Below the pieces are notes generated by a model that worked only from the letters and a program-made list of their open reading frames with translations, had not been told where the DNA came from and ran no database searches. From NCBI RefSeq assembly GCF_023375815.1, contig NZ_CP067412.1, positions 4,154,001 through 4,218,000 on the forward strand: 64,000 nt of DNA, in the 5' to 3' direction. Made by a program: the position numbers and the translations under genes. Positions within the stretch are counted from its first letter, which is position 1; every line of letters starts with the position of its first letter. The DNA is from Pseudomonas sp. HS6 (GTDB taxonomy: Bacteria > Pseudomonadota > Gammaproteobacteria > Pseudomonadales > Pseudomonadaceae). Shown piece by piece: positions 18,670-27,000 of the stretch.

Positions 18670-20064
18670 ATGGCATTCCGCGCTCCCACTCTGATCGCGC
18701 TTGGCGCAGTCACTCTGCTGTCCGGCTGTTCGGCGTTTCGCAACTACGACTCCGAACTGGCCCAGACCAACCAGCAACTGGCCACCGGCAACGTTGACGC
18801 CGCCCTGACCCTGCTGGAAAAGAACAACACCGGCCCGGACAAAGACCTGCTCTATTACTTCGAGAAAGGTGAACTGCTGCGCGCCAAGGGCGACCTGTCC
18901 GGCAGCCAGAACGCCTGGACCAGCGCCGACCAGGTGGTCGGCAAGTGGGAAGACTCGGTCAAGCTCGACACCGACAAATACCTGGCCCAGTTCGGCAGCT
19001 TCCTGGTCAATGACAAGGTCCGTCGCTACGAAGGCTATGACTACGAAAAAGTCATGCTGACCACGCAGATGGCCCTGAACCTGCTGGCGGTCAACGACTT
19101 CGATGGCGCCCGCACCGCGATCAAGAAAACTCACGAACGTGAAGCCGTGATCGCTGACCTGCGTGACAAGGAATACCTCAAGAGCGAAGAGGAAGCCGAG
19201 AAGGAAGGCATCAAGACTCAGTACAAGGACCTGCAAGGCTACCCGGTCGCCAGCCTCGACGCCCCGGAAGTGGTCGGTCTGAAGAACAGCTACCAGAGTG
19301 CGTTCAGCCATTACCTGGCCGGTTTCGTCTACGAAGCCCTGGATGAAAAAGACCTGGCTGCACCGGGTTATCGCAAAGCGGCAGAGCTGCGCCCGAACAC
19401 GCCGCTGTTGGAGCAGGCACTGGTCAACCTCGACAAGCCGGTCAAGAGCGATGACAGCGACATCCTGATCGTGGTGCAAAGCGGTCTGGCACCAGCCCGG
19501 GATTCGATCCGTGTGCCACTGCCGCTGCCGATCTCCAACAGCGTGGTGATCACCCCGCTGTCGTTCCCGATCATCAAGCCTGATACCTCGACCGCGCCGT
19601 TCGCGCAGATCGGTGTCGACGGCCAGCAACTGAACCTGACCGCCCTCAACAGCACCACTGCCATGTCCCGCCGCGCCCTGCGCGATGACATGCCGGGGAT
19701 CATCCTGCGCACCATGGTGCGTGCGATCACCAAAGGCGTGGCGCAGAAGAAGATCAATGAAACCAACCCGCTGGCGGGCCTGGCCGTCGGTATCTCTTCA
19801 GCTGTGCTCGAAGGTGCCGATACCCGTACGTGGCGTACCTTGCCGGACACCACCCAGGTGGTGCGTCTGCGCCTGAAAAAGGGTGAGCATCAGGTTACCC
19901 TGCCGAGCGCTGTGGGCGGTTCGGTGGTCAAGGTCACCGTCGATCAGCGTTATCAGGTGATCACCCTGCGCGCCGTGGGCAACCAGGTGTTTGCTGCCGG
20001 GCTCGCCGCTCACGTTATCCCGAGCGCCAATGCCACTGCTGTGGCCAGCCTCAAACAACCTTAA
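18670..20064 (+). CDS. COG3014-type lipoprotein (TPR-like), second of a tandem pair
   Basis: A 464-residue paralogue of the preceding gene. Its lipobox is TLLSGC (cysteine at 19). Shared blocks include LLYYFEKGELLRAKGDL, the YEGYDYEKVMLTTQMALNLL block, DFDGARTAIKKTHERE, YKDLQGYPV, YQSAFSHYLAGF and LRLKKGEHQVTLP, which shows a tandem duplication followed by divergence. It differs by an insertion before ADTRTWRTLPD (TNPLAGLAVGISSAVLEG). Short gaps lead into ycfL and lpoB homologues, so this copy is the one in the operon proper. Confidence 0.87.
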   Translation: MAFRAPTLIALGAVTLLSGCSAFRNYDSELAQTNQQLATGNVDAALTLLEKNNTGPDKDLLYYFEKGELLRAKGDLSGSQNAWTSADQVVGKWEDSVKLDTDKYLAQFGSFLVNDKVRRYEGYDYEKVMLTTQMALNLLAVNDFDGARTAIKKTHEREAVIADLRDKEYLKSEEEAEKEGIKTQYKDLQGYPVASLDAPEVVGLKNSYQSAFSHYLAGFVYEALDEKDLAAPGYRKAAELRPNTPLLEQALVNLDKPVKSDDSDILIVVQSGLAPARDSIRVPLPLPISNSVVITPLSFPIIKPDTSTAPFAQIGVDGQQLNLTALNSTTAMSRRALRDDMPGIILRTMVRAITKGVAQKKINETNPLAGLAVGISSAVLEGADTRTWRTLPDTTQVVRLRLKKGEHQVTLPSAVGGSVVKVTVDQRYQVITLRAVGNQVFAAGLAAHVIPSANATAVASLKQP

Positions 20065-20079
20065 GAACGGAGTCTTTGC

Positions 20080-20454
20080 ATGCGTTTCAAACTCTTCGCC
20101 GTCGCCGCCCTCGCCCTGCTGGCGAGCGGCTGCGCCACCCCGCCACCACCGGAGCCGGGCAGCGCCGCGAGCAAGGTCGTGGCCATGGGCCCGCAGAAAC
20201 ACATCGCGGTCGGCGCCATGCGCGTTGCCCGCGAGAACGGTTTCATGACCGTCAATGTGCAGTTGACCAACACCCTCAACAGCAACAAGACGTTCTACTA
20301 CCGCTTCGCCTGGCTCGGCCCGGAAGGCTTTCCGATTGCCGAAGAAGAAGTCTGGAAGAGCCAGATGATGTACGGCGCCCAGACCAGCTTCATTCAGGGC
20401 GTTGCACCGACGCCGAAAGCCGTGGATTTCCGTCTCGAACTCAAGACGCCTTAA
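20080..20454 (+). CDS. ycfL: YcfL family lipoprotein (DUF1425)
   Basis: A 124-residue lipoprotein with the lipobox LLASGC followed by a proline-rich linker (ATPPPPEPGSAA) and a small beta-sandwich domain (VNVQLTNTLNSNKTFYYRFAW, then GFPIAEEEVWKS). This is the YcfL/DUF1425 family, which in E. coli lies next to lpoB. It starts 15 bases after the second TPR-like lipoprotein with GGAG in front of the ATG, and is followed by lpoB. The molecular role of YcfL is not known; position suggests the outer-membrane inner face. Confidence 0.86.
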   Translation: MRFKLFAVAALALLASGCATPPPPEPGSAASKVVAMGPQKHIAVGAMRVARENGFMTVNVQLTNTLNSNKTFYYRFAWLGPEGFPIAEEEVWKSQMMYGAQTSFIQGVAPTPKAVDFRLELKTP

Positions 20455-20490
20455 GCCCGACACCCTATTCCCGATTCAGAGAGCATTCCC

Positions 20491-21078
20491 ATGTTTGCAC
20501 GCTTTTCCTTCATCGCCGTCCTCGCCCTGCTGGCCTCCGGTTGCGCCAACACTTCGCCGACCCTGGGCAGCAAGAACATCAGCTACGGCGACACCAAGGC
20601 CGTTGAAACCGTGACCAACGAGTTCGGTTCGACCGACCTGCAGATGATCGCCGAGTCGATGACCCGCTCCCTGGCCCAGTCCGGCATTCTGCAGGGTCGT
20701 CCTGTGGTGCAGGTCTACGACGTGAAGAACAAGACCAGCGAATACATCGACACCCGCGAAATCACCACCAGCATCAAGACTCAGCTGATGAAGTCCGGCA
20801 CCGCCCGCTTCGCCAGCGACAACACCGCGATGCAGAGCCAGGTCGACCAGCTCAAGCTGCAAAACCAGAGCGGCCTGTACAAGAAGAACACCGTGGCCAA
20901 GACCGGCAACATGATCGCCGCCAAATACCGTCTTGAAGGCTCGATCAGCTCGATCGTCAAGCGCAGCAGCGACTACAAGGACGTCTTCTACAAATTCAGC
21001 CTGCAACTGATCGACGTTGAAAGCGGTCTGGCCGAGTGGATGGACGAGAAAGAGATCCGCAAAACCACGGAGCGTTAA
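20491..21078 (+). CDS. lpoB: Penicillin-binding protein activator LpoB
   Basis: A 195-residue lipoprotein with the lipobox LLASGC. Family features are ISYGDTKAVETVTNEFGSTDLQMIAESMTRSL after the linker, then RPVVQVYDVKNKTSEYIDTREITTSIKTQLMKSG and YRLEGSISSIVKRSSDYKDVFYKFSLQLIDVESGLAEW. In enterobacteria LpoB reaches from the outer membrane to activate PBP1b for peptidoglycan synthesis. Pseudomonads use LpoP for PBP1b, so whether this LpoB homologue acts on a PBP is an open question. It is coupled to the next gene by only three bases. Confidence 0.82.
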   Translation: MFARFSFIAVLALLASGCANTSPTLGSKNISYGDTKAVETVTNEFGSTDLQMIAESMTRSLAQSGILQGRPVVQVYDVKNKTSEYIDTREITTSIKTQLMKSGTARFASDNTAMQSQVDQLKLQNQSGLYKKNTVAKTGNMIAAKYRLEGSISSIVKRSSDYKDVFYKFSLQLIDVESGLAEWMDEKEIRKTTER

Positions 21079-21081
21079 TCG

Positions 21082-21825
21082 ATGCGCGCATGGATTGGCA
21101 TGATGGCCCTGGCTTGCGCGTTCAGCGCGCAAGCGGCCCCGAAAGTCGCGGTAACGGATCTGGCGTATCAGGAACGTGTGGAGCAATACATCCATATCGT
21201 TTCGTCGAAGAGCAATTACCGCGAGGGTTACTACAGCTCCAGCGGTTCTTCGAGCTACAACGAATTCGAAGCCAACACCAGTTACATCGAGCAGGCCGAG
21301 CTGCGCAAATTCACCGGCGACATCAAGGGTGAAATCCTGCGCACCGGCATGTTCCAGTTGATCCAGGGCACGCCGTACACCGCTTCGTCCAAGGGTGACA
21401 TCTACGATGTGATCAAGCGGATCAAGGCCGGCAACTTCAAGGGCGCCGACTACGTGCTGTTCGGCACGGTGTCTGACATCGACTTCACCCAGGACATGAA
21501 CGAGCTGGCGAACACCGACAGCTATTCAGCCGTACTGGGCCTGACGCTGGTGGCGGATTTCAGCCTGATCAACACCAAGACCTACGAAATCACCTCGGCC
21601 TTCACGGCGATGGGTGAAGCGCAGGACACCAAACTGGTGAACCACCGCGACATCAAGATCTCACTCAACCGCCCACGGGTGGTGCGTGATGTCTCGAAAG
21701 CGCTGGGCGAAGACGTCGCCGGACAGCTGAGCATGCAGCTCGGCGGTAGCGGCTACGAGCAACCGCGTGAACCGCAACAGCGCAACAATCTGCCGCGTGA
21801 TACGGCGCCGGTGATTCTGCACTGA
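21082..21825 (+). CDS. LpoB/CsgG-like periplasmic protein
   Basis: A 247-residue exported protein with a signal peptide cut after AFSAQA, not a lipobox. The core is related to the preceding LpoB: KVAVTDLAYQERVEQYI, then ELRKFTGDIKGEILRTGMFQLIQG, then GADYVLFGTVSDIDFTQDMN and LVADFSLINTKTYEITSAF, a CsgG/LpoB-like fold. A serine-rich insertion (YYSSSGSSSYNE, residues about 50-61) is unusual. The C-terminus is glutamine/arginine rich. It ends the operon before a strong terminator. The likely role is an envelope assembly factor working with the lipoproteins upstream. Confidence 0.75.
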   Translation: MRAWIGMMALACAFSAQAAPKVAVTDLAYQERVEQYIHIVSSKSNYREGYYSSSGSSSYNEFEANTSYIEQAELRKFTGDIKGEILRTGMFQLIQGTPYTASSKGDIYDVIKRIKAGNFKGADYVLFGTVSDIDFTQDMNELANTDSYSAVLGLTLVADFSLINTKTYEITSAFTAMGEAQDTKLVNHRDIKISLNRPRVVRDVSKALGEDVAGQLSMQLGGSGYEQPREPQQRNNLPRDTAPVILH

Positions 21826-21841
21826 CCGACTGCCGGAAACG

Positions 21842-21871
21842 AAAAAGGCGACCTGAAAAGGTCGCCTTTTT
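21842..21871. terminator. Terminator of the lpoB cluster, bidirectional
   Basis: AAAAAGGCGACCT, a GAAA tetraloop and AGGTCGCCTTTTT form a long stem with A and T tails. It serves the lpoB cluster on the plus strand and the convergent LysE gene on the minus strand. Confidence 0.92.
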
Positions 21872-21885
21872 TATGCCTGCCCGTT

Positions 21886-22518
21886 TCAGGCGGCAGCTTT
21901 GCGCAACGTCGCCATGAACGCCGCCGCGCCGATGAACAGCCCGGCAAACGTGCGGTTCATGCGCTTCTGCTGGGTCGGAGTGCGCAGCAGACGCAGCACT
22001 TTCGACGCCAGACCGGTGTAGCCGGCCATGACGATCAGGTCGACGCAGATCATGGTCACGCCGATCACCACGTACTGGATCAGCAGCGGTGCGTGAGGAT
22101 TGATGAACTGCGGCAGCACCGCCAGCATGAACACCAGGGCCTTGGGGTTGCTGATGTTGACCAGGAAGCCACGGAACACCAGCGCCATCGGCCGACCGAT
22201 CGGGCGTACCGTCGCGTCATCGCTCATGTCCATCGGCAATGCGCGCCATTGCTTGATCGCCAGATAAACCAGGTACGCGACACCGAACCATTTGATCGCA
22301 TGGAACGCGGTGGCCGAAGCGGTGAGGATGGCGCCGACACCAGCACCGACGATGGCAATCTGCAGGGCCAGACCCAGTTGCAGGCCCAGGGCGTTCCAGT
22401 AACCGCGCCAGAAACCGTATTGCAGACCGCTGGACATCGACGCAATCGCGCCGGCACCAGGAGAAAGGCTGATCACCCAGCAGGCGGCAAAAAACGCCAG
22501 CCATGTTTGAAGCTCCAT
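21886..22518 (-). CDS. LysE family amino-acid exporter
   Basis: A 210-residue inner-membrane protein with about six hydrophobic helices. The family signature is SLSPGAGAIASMSSGLQYGFWRG near residue 20, and the loop GFLVNISNPKALVFMLAVLPQFI is conserved. Members export amino acids such as lysine, threonine or homoserine lactones; this one cannot be assigned. I used the ATG at 22518 (MELQTW) because GAGG lies just upstream on the minus strand and longer starts add unlikely residues. Confidence 0.9.
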   Translation of the reverse strand: MELQTWLAFFAACWVISLSPGAGAIASMSSGLQYGFWRGYWNALGLQLGLALQIAIVGAGVGAILTASATAFHAIKWFGVAYLVYLAIKQWRALPMDMSDDATVRPIGRPMALVFRGFLVNISNPKALVFMLAVLPQFINPHAPLLIQYVVIGVTMICVDLIVMAGYTGLASKVLRLLRTPTQQKRMNRTFAGLFIGAAAFMATLRKAAA

Positions 22519-22632
22519 CGCACACCTCGACTCAGACTCGTGACAAACGTCCAAGCTAATGCGATTCAGGCTGGATGACTACCGATTTTTTTCAGGATGT
22601 TGCGGCTGCCGACCAACGTGGCCGGCGCCCGA

Positions 22633-23214
22633 TCACTTTTCAAAACCACTGGAAGGGAACACATCCGACCCGCGCCAGCGTCGCACGGAGCGTTGGAAGA
22701 ACAAACTGTTTGGCACCTGCACCATGGCGCTGCCGGTGCCGAGTTCTTCGGCTTCGATCAGCGTGGTGTAGAGCAGATTGATCGCCACCACCCGGCCTTT
22801 GACGCCGGGTTTGTCGGTGGTGTCCACCAGTTCCACCACATCGCCGAGACGGAACGGGCCGACGGTGAAGATCAGAATCGCGCAGAGCAGGTTCGACAGC
22901 ACGCTCCACATGGCGAAGAACGCCACCGCCGCAACTGCGACGAAACCGGACAACGCCGTCCACAGCACCGTGGCAGAAACCCCGAGGCGCTCCAGCACGA
23001 AGATCAGTGCGCTGCCCATGATCAGCCAGCGCAAGCCGCCGCGCAGCGGCATCAGCAACTGCGGCGGGAACGGATACTTCTCGCCCAGGCGGGTCAGGAA
23101 TCGGGCGACGACACGCTGGGCGAAGTAACCGGCCAGCAGGATCAGCAGAATCTGCACACCGAGCCAGATCGGTTCGATCCACACCGCCGGCAGCGGCAGC
23201 TTGAACGCGTCCAT
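22633..23214 (-). CDS. Small mechanosensitive channel (MscS family)
   Basis: A 193-residue channel with three hydrophobic helices and the MscS beta domain (FRLGDVVELVDTTDKPGVKGRVVAINLLYTTL, then VQVPNSLFFQRSVRRW). It lacks the long C-terminal domain of E. coli MscS (286 residues). MscS channels release solutes under hypo-osmotic stress. The ATG at 23214 shares one base with the stop of the upstream ABC-F gene (TGATG), which indicates coupled translation. Confidence 0.88.
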   Translation of the reverse strand: MDAFKLPLPAVWIEPIWLGVQILLILLAGYFAQRVVARFLTRLGEKYPFPPQLLMPLRGGLRWLIMGSALIFVLERLGVSATVLWTALSGFVAVAAVAFFAMWSVLSNLLCAILIFTVGPFRLGDVVELVDTTDKPGVKGRVVAINLLYTTLIEAEELGTGSAMVQVPNSLFFQRSVRRWRGSDVFPSSGFEK

Positions 23215-25124
23215 CAGGACAGCGCCTCCAGCTCCGACTGCATGCTTTCCAGGGTTTCCAGCGCTTGCATCCACGCCTCTTCAAGCTCGCCTTCGCGCAC
23301 TTTCAGCTTGGCCTGTTCGGCCAGCAGGTCGCGCAATTCGTTCTTGCGTGCCGGCTCGTAAATGTCGCTGTCACCGAGGCTGGCATCGACCTTGGCGAGT
23401 TTTTCGTGCAGCTTGCCCAGCTCGGCTTCGAGCTTGTCGGCTTCGCGCTTGTGCGGCGCCAGTTGCTGACGCAACGCAGCCGCAGCCTGACGCTGGGCCT
23501 TCTTGTCGGTCTTGTCCGGGTTGACCGGCGTGTTGCTGACCGGGGCGTTGCGCTGGCGGTATTCCACCAGCCAACGTGCATAGTCTTCGAGGTCGCCATC
23601 GAACTCTTCGACCTTGCCGTCCGCGACCAGGTAGAAGTTGTCGGTGGTGCTCTTGAGCAGGTGCCGATCGTGGGAAACCACCAGTACCGCGCCGCTGAAT
23701 TCCTGCAGCGCCATGGTCAGCGCCAGGCGCATTTCCAGGTCGAGGTGGTTGGTCGGTTCGTCGAGCAGCAACAGGTTCGGCCGTTCCCAGGCGATCAACG
23801 CCAGGGCCAGACGGGCTTTTTCACCACCGGAGAAATTCAGTACCGGCTCGTCGAGTCGCGCACCACGGAAGTCGAAACCACCGAGGAAGTCGCGCAACGT
23901 CTGCTCGCGCTCGGTCGGTGCCAGACGCTGCAAGTGCAGCAACGGGCTGGCCTTGGCGTCCAGCGAGTCGAGCTGATGCTGGGCGAAGTAGCCGACCACG
24001 GTGTTCTCGCCACGGGTCAGGCGTCCGGCCAGCGGTTCGAGTTCGCCGGCGAGGTTCTTGATCAGCGTCGACTTGCCTGCACCGTTAGGGCCGAGCAAGC
24101 CGATCCGCGCGCCAGGGGTCAGTTGCAGCTTGACCTTCTCCAGCACGGTTCTGTCGCCGTAACCCAGGTTCGCATCGGACAGGTCGATCAGCGTGCTGGA
24201 AATCTTGGTCGATTCACGGAACACGAAGTCGAACGGCGAATCGACGTGGGCCGCCGACAGCTCGTCCATCCGCTCCAGCGCCTTGATCCGGCTCTGGGCC
24301 TGACGGGCCTTGGTGGCCTGGGCCTTGAACCGGGCAATGTAGCTTTCCATGTGCGCGCGCTGCGCCTGCTGCTTCTCGTAGGCCTGTTGCTGCTGGGCCA
24401 GACGTTCGGCACGGGCGCGTTCGAACGCGGTGTAGCCGCCACGGTAGAGCGTCAGCTTGCGCTGATCGACGTGGGCCACATGATCGACGACTTCATCGAG
24501 GAAATCCCGGTCGTGGGAAATCAGCAACAACGTGCCGGGGTAACTTTTCAGCCACTCTTCGAGCCAGATTATGGCATCGAGGTCCAAGTGGTTGGTCGGT
24601 TCGTCGAGCAGCAGCAGGTCCGATGGGCACATCAAAGCCTGCGCAAGGTTCAGACGCATCCGCCAGCCACCGGAGAAATCTCCTACCTGACGATCCATCT
24701 GCTCATTGGTGAAACCGAGACCGGCCAGCAACTTGCGCGCTCGCGCATCGGCGGTGTAGCCGTCGGCGCTGTCGAGTTCGATGTGCAGGCGGGCCAGCGC
24801 GGTGCCGTCGTGGGCCTCTTCGGCTGCCGCGAGCTCACGCTGCACTTCGCGCAGGCGCAGGTCGCCGTCGAGCACATAGTCGACCGCCAGGCGTTCGAGC
24901 GTGTCGACTTCCTGGCGCATGTGGGCGATACGCCAGTCGGCCGGCAGCAGGCAGTCGCCCGAGTCCGGGTGCAACTCACCGCGCAGCAAGGCGAACAGGC
25001 TGGATTTGCCGGCGCCGTTGGCACCGATGAGGCCGGCTTTGTGGCCGGCGTGCAGGGTCAGCTCGGCGTCTTCTAGCAGACGTTGCGGGCCACGCTGTAA
25101 AGTCAGGTTCTGAAGTCGGATCAT
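23214..25124 (-). CDS. yheS: ABC-F family ATPase, YheS-like
   Basis: A 636-residue soluble protein with two ABC domains and no membrane part. The first domain has GANGAGKSS and a variant signature (DFSGGWRMRLNLAQAL), the second GPNGAGKST and NFSGGEKARLALAL. Both have Walker B LLLLDEPTNHLDL. A charged linker (about 240-300; AYEKQQAQRAHMESYIARFKAQATKARQAQS) is the P-site tRNA interaction motif region, and a coiled coil closes the protein. Such proteins act on the ribosome rather than as transporters. The closest type is YheS. It lies upstream of the mscS-like gene with overlapping stop and start. Confidence 0.92.
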   Translation of the reverse strand: MIRLQNLTLQRGPQRLLEDAELTLHAGHKAGLIGANGAGKSSLFALLRGELHPDSGDCLLPADWRIAHMRQEVDTLERLAVDYVLDGDLRLREVQRELAAAEEAHDGTALARLHIELDSADGYTADARARKLLAGLGFTNEQMDRQVGDFSGGWRMRLNLAQALMCPSDLLLLDEPTNHLDLDAIIWLEEWLKSYPGTLLLISHDRDFLDEVVDHVAHVDQRKLTLYRGGYTAFERARAERLAQQQQAYEKQQAQRAHMESYIARFKAQATKARQAQSRIKALERMDELSAAHVDSPFDFVFRESTKISSTLIDLSDANLGYGDRTVLEKVKLQLTPGARIGLLGPNGAGKSTLIKNLAGELEPLAGRLTRGENTVVGYFAQHQLDSLDAKASPLLHLQRLAPTEREQTLRDFLGGFDFRGARLDEPVLNFSGGEKARLALALIAWERPNLLLLDEPTNHLDLEMRLALTMALQEFSGAVLVVSHDRHLLKSTTDNFYLVADGKVEEFDGDLEDYARWLVEYRQRNAPVSNTPVNPDKTDKKAQRQAAAALRQQLAPHKREADKLEAELGKLHEKLAKVDASLGDSDIYEPARKNELRDLLAEQAKLKVREGELEEAWMQALETLESMQSELEALS

Positions 25125-25174
25125 AATGGCGGCGGAGTCTACCAGCTTCGCTCACAACTGGCGCGAGTAGCACG

Positions 25175-25636
25175 ATGTCCTCTGACCTGTGGAGCTTTGC
25201 CCTTGCCGTCTACGCCCGTCCCGGCGTGGAGGATGCCTGCCTGCGCCTGCAATCGGCGGGAGCCAATGTGTGCCTGATGCTGTGCGGTTTGTGGCTGGAA
25301 CAGCGCGACGTGACCTGCGACGAGGTGCGTGCGCGACAGCTCCAAGAGCTGACCGGACCTTGGGACAAAGAGGTGATTCAACCGCTGCGGGCGATGCGCT
25401 TGCAGTGGAAAACGTTGGCCGAGACGGATCCGGTGCTCAAAGGTATGCGCGAGCAGATCAAGGGTCTGGAGCTGGAGGCGGAGCGCGCTTTACTGTCGCG
25501 ACTTGAAGGCGCAGCGCAGGGTTGGAAGCGTAATTCGAAGGAGTCGAGTGACTGGCTGGAGGTTCTGGCCGGCAATGCGGCCAACCTGAACCGCGACGCG
25601 CTGCAAGTGCTGCGCGTCGCGGCGACCGGTGCTTAG
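25175..25636 (+). CDS. TIGR02444 family protein
   Basis: A 153-residue helical protein of a conserved gammaproteobacterial family without known function. Its typical start is SDLWSFALAVYARPGVEDACLRLQ, followed by GANVCLMLCGLWLEQR. No membrane segment or catalytic motif is seen. It is divergent from the ABC-F gene, as usual in pseudomonads, and its stop overlaps the convergent algP stop by three or four bases. Confidence 0.83.
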   Translation: MSSDLWSFALAVYARPGVEDACLRLQSAGANVCLMLCGLWLEQRDVTCDEVRARQLQELTGPWDKEVIQPLRAMRLQWKTLAETDPVLKGMREQIKGLELEAERALLSRLEGAAQGWKRNSKESSDWLEVLAGNAANLNRDALQVLRVAATGA

Positions 25637-26808
25637 GAAGCGCTGGTCGGGTTGCTGGCGACGCTCGACACCGGTGCCGGGGATGGCGTGGTTGCGGTGG
25701 TCGAGGTAGTGGCGGCGGTTGCAGGTGCTGCGGTCGTTGCCGGAGTGGCCGACGCGGCTGGCTTGGCAGCAGGTGCAGTAGCCGGTTTCGCTGCAGCTGG
25801 TTTGGCAGCGGCAGGTTTTTTCACGGCAGGTTTTGCGGTGGGTTTCGCTGCTGGCTTGGCGGCGGTAGCAGCAGGTTTTGCCGCGGCAGTTGCAGGCTTG
25901 GCAGCGGCAGCAGGTTTTGCGGCTGGTTTCGCAGCAGGCTTGGCAGCAGCAGGTTTAGCCACTGCTTTTACCGCAGGCTTGGCAGCTGGTTTCGCTGCAG
26001 CTTTGGCGGCAGGTTTGGCTGCAACCGGTTTGGCAGCGGTTTTGGCCGCAGGCTTGGCAGCAGCAGTTTTGGCCACAGGTTTTGCAGCCGGTTTAGCGGC
26101 AGTTCTGGCGGCTGGTTTTGCAGCCGGTTTGGCAGCTGCGTTTTTCGCCGGAGCAGCTTTCGCAGCAGCGGTTCTCGCCGCTGGTTTAGCGGCTGGTTTT
26201 GCAGCAGCAGGCTTGGCGGCAGCTGGTTTTGCAGCGATGGTTTTAGTCGCAGGTTTTGCAGCGCTTGCGGCTGCGGGTTTCTTCGCTGCAGGTTTTGCGG
26301 CGGCTTTCACTGGCGCTTTTGCCGGGGCTTTGGCAGGTGCCTTGGCCGGTGCTTTTGCAGCAGGTTTTGCGGCCGCTTTTTTCGCAGGTGCCGCTGCCGG
26401 CTTGGCCGAGCGCAGGGACAACGCCTTGCCGACGGCTTCTTGAACGCGACCAACACCCTGGGCCAGTTTCAGGCTTTCCTGGGCATCGCGCTTGAGTTGC
26501 AGAATGTAGCTGCGAGTGTCGGATTGACGATCCTTCAGCGCATCCAACAGGTCTTCGAGTTCCTTCACGGCACCCTTGGCCTTGGTCTGCGCCTTGGCTT
26601 TACCGGCTGCGGCTGCGTCCTGCAATTTGGTGCGGGATTTGTGCAGTTTTTCTTGTGCCTTGCCGCGTTGCTTTTCCAGTTTGGCGAGCAGTTTTTCAGC
26701 ATCAGCCAAGGCTTGGGAGCAAGCGTTTTCCAAATGTTCGAGCAGGCTGCCCGAGAGCTGTTGGAGTAAGTGCAACGGAGTATTTACAGGCTTCTTGGTG
26801 GCCGACAT
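25633..26808 (-). CDS. algP: AlgP, histone H1-like alginate regulator
   Basis: A 391-residue protein with two parts. Residues 1-130 are helical and charged (LLEHLENACSQALADAEKLLAKLEKQRGKAQEKLHK). From about 135 to 365 it consists of lysine-proline-alanine repeats (KPAA, KPAAK) like the histone H1 tail. In P. aeruginosa, AlgP (AlgR3) binds DNA and affects algD transcription. The repeat-coding DNA is itself a degenerate tandem repeat and can vary in length between strains. The C-terminus is an alanine/threonine/serine tail. It is divergent from the FKBP gene. Confidence 0.95.
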   Translation of the reverse strand: MSATKKPVNTPLHLLQQLSGSLLEHLENACSQALADAEKLLAKLEKQRGKAQEKLHKSRTKLQDAAAAGKAKAQTKAKGAVKELEDLLDALKDRQSDTRSYILQLKRDAQESLKLAQGVGRVQEAVGKALSLRSAKPAAAPAKKAAAKPAAKAPAKAPAKAPAKAPVKAAAKPAAKKPAAASAAKPATKTIAAKPAAAKPAAAKPAAKPAARTAAAKAAPAKNAAAKPAAKPAARTAAKPAAKPVAKTAAAKPAAKTAAKPVAAKPAAKAAAKPAAKPAVKAVAKPAAAKPAAKPAAKPAAAAKPATAAAKPAATAAKPAAKPTAKPAVKKPAAAKPAAAKPATAPAAKPAASATPATTAAPATAATTSTTATTPSPAPVSSVASNPTSAS

Positions 26809-27000
26809 GGTTTACCTCCTGGCTGACGTGAGTGCGGCTCATACTAGACCTCTGCTGCTACCGCCGCTAGGGCATGTTGACAGTATCGAAAGCACTCGGT
26901 TGCAGGCTTGCGAAAAACTTCTGCGCATTGCTCAAAGCAGTTCACCGTTGCAGACGTTCACGCTGGCATAATCCACCGCAATTCAGGACGGAGAGTGCCC

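Noticed and set aside
23265..25076. 603-codon plus-strand frame opposite the ABC-F gene
   Set aside because: Antisense shadow with valine/glutamine/arginine-rich composition and no domain.
25700..26420. CRISPR-like or satellite array
   Set aside because: The repeats are in frame, encode KPAA units and lack constant spacers. No CRISPR array was seen anywhere in the window.
25652..26443. Alanine/glycine-rich 263-codon plus-strand frame
   Set aside because: It is the complement of the algP repeat tract. Its composition follows from KPAA repeats.
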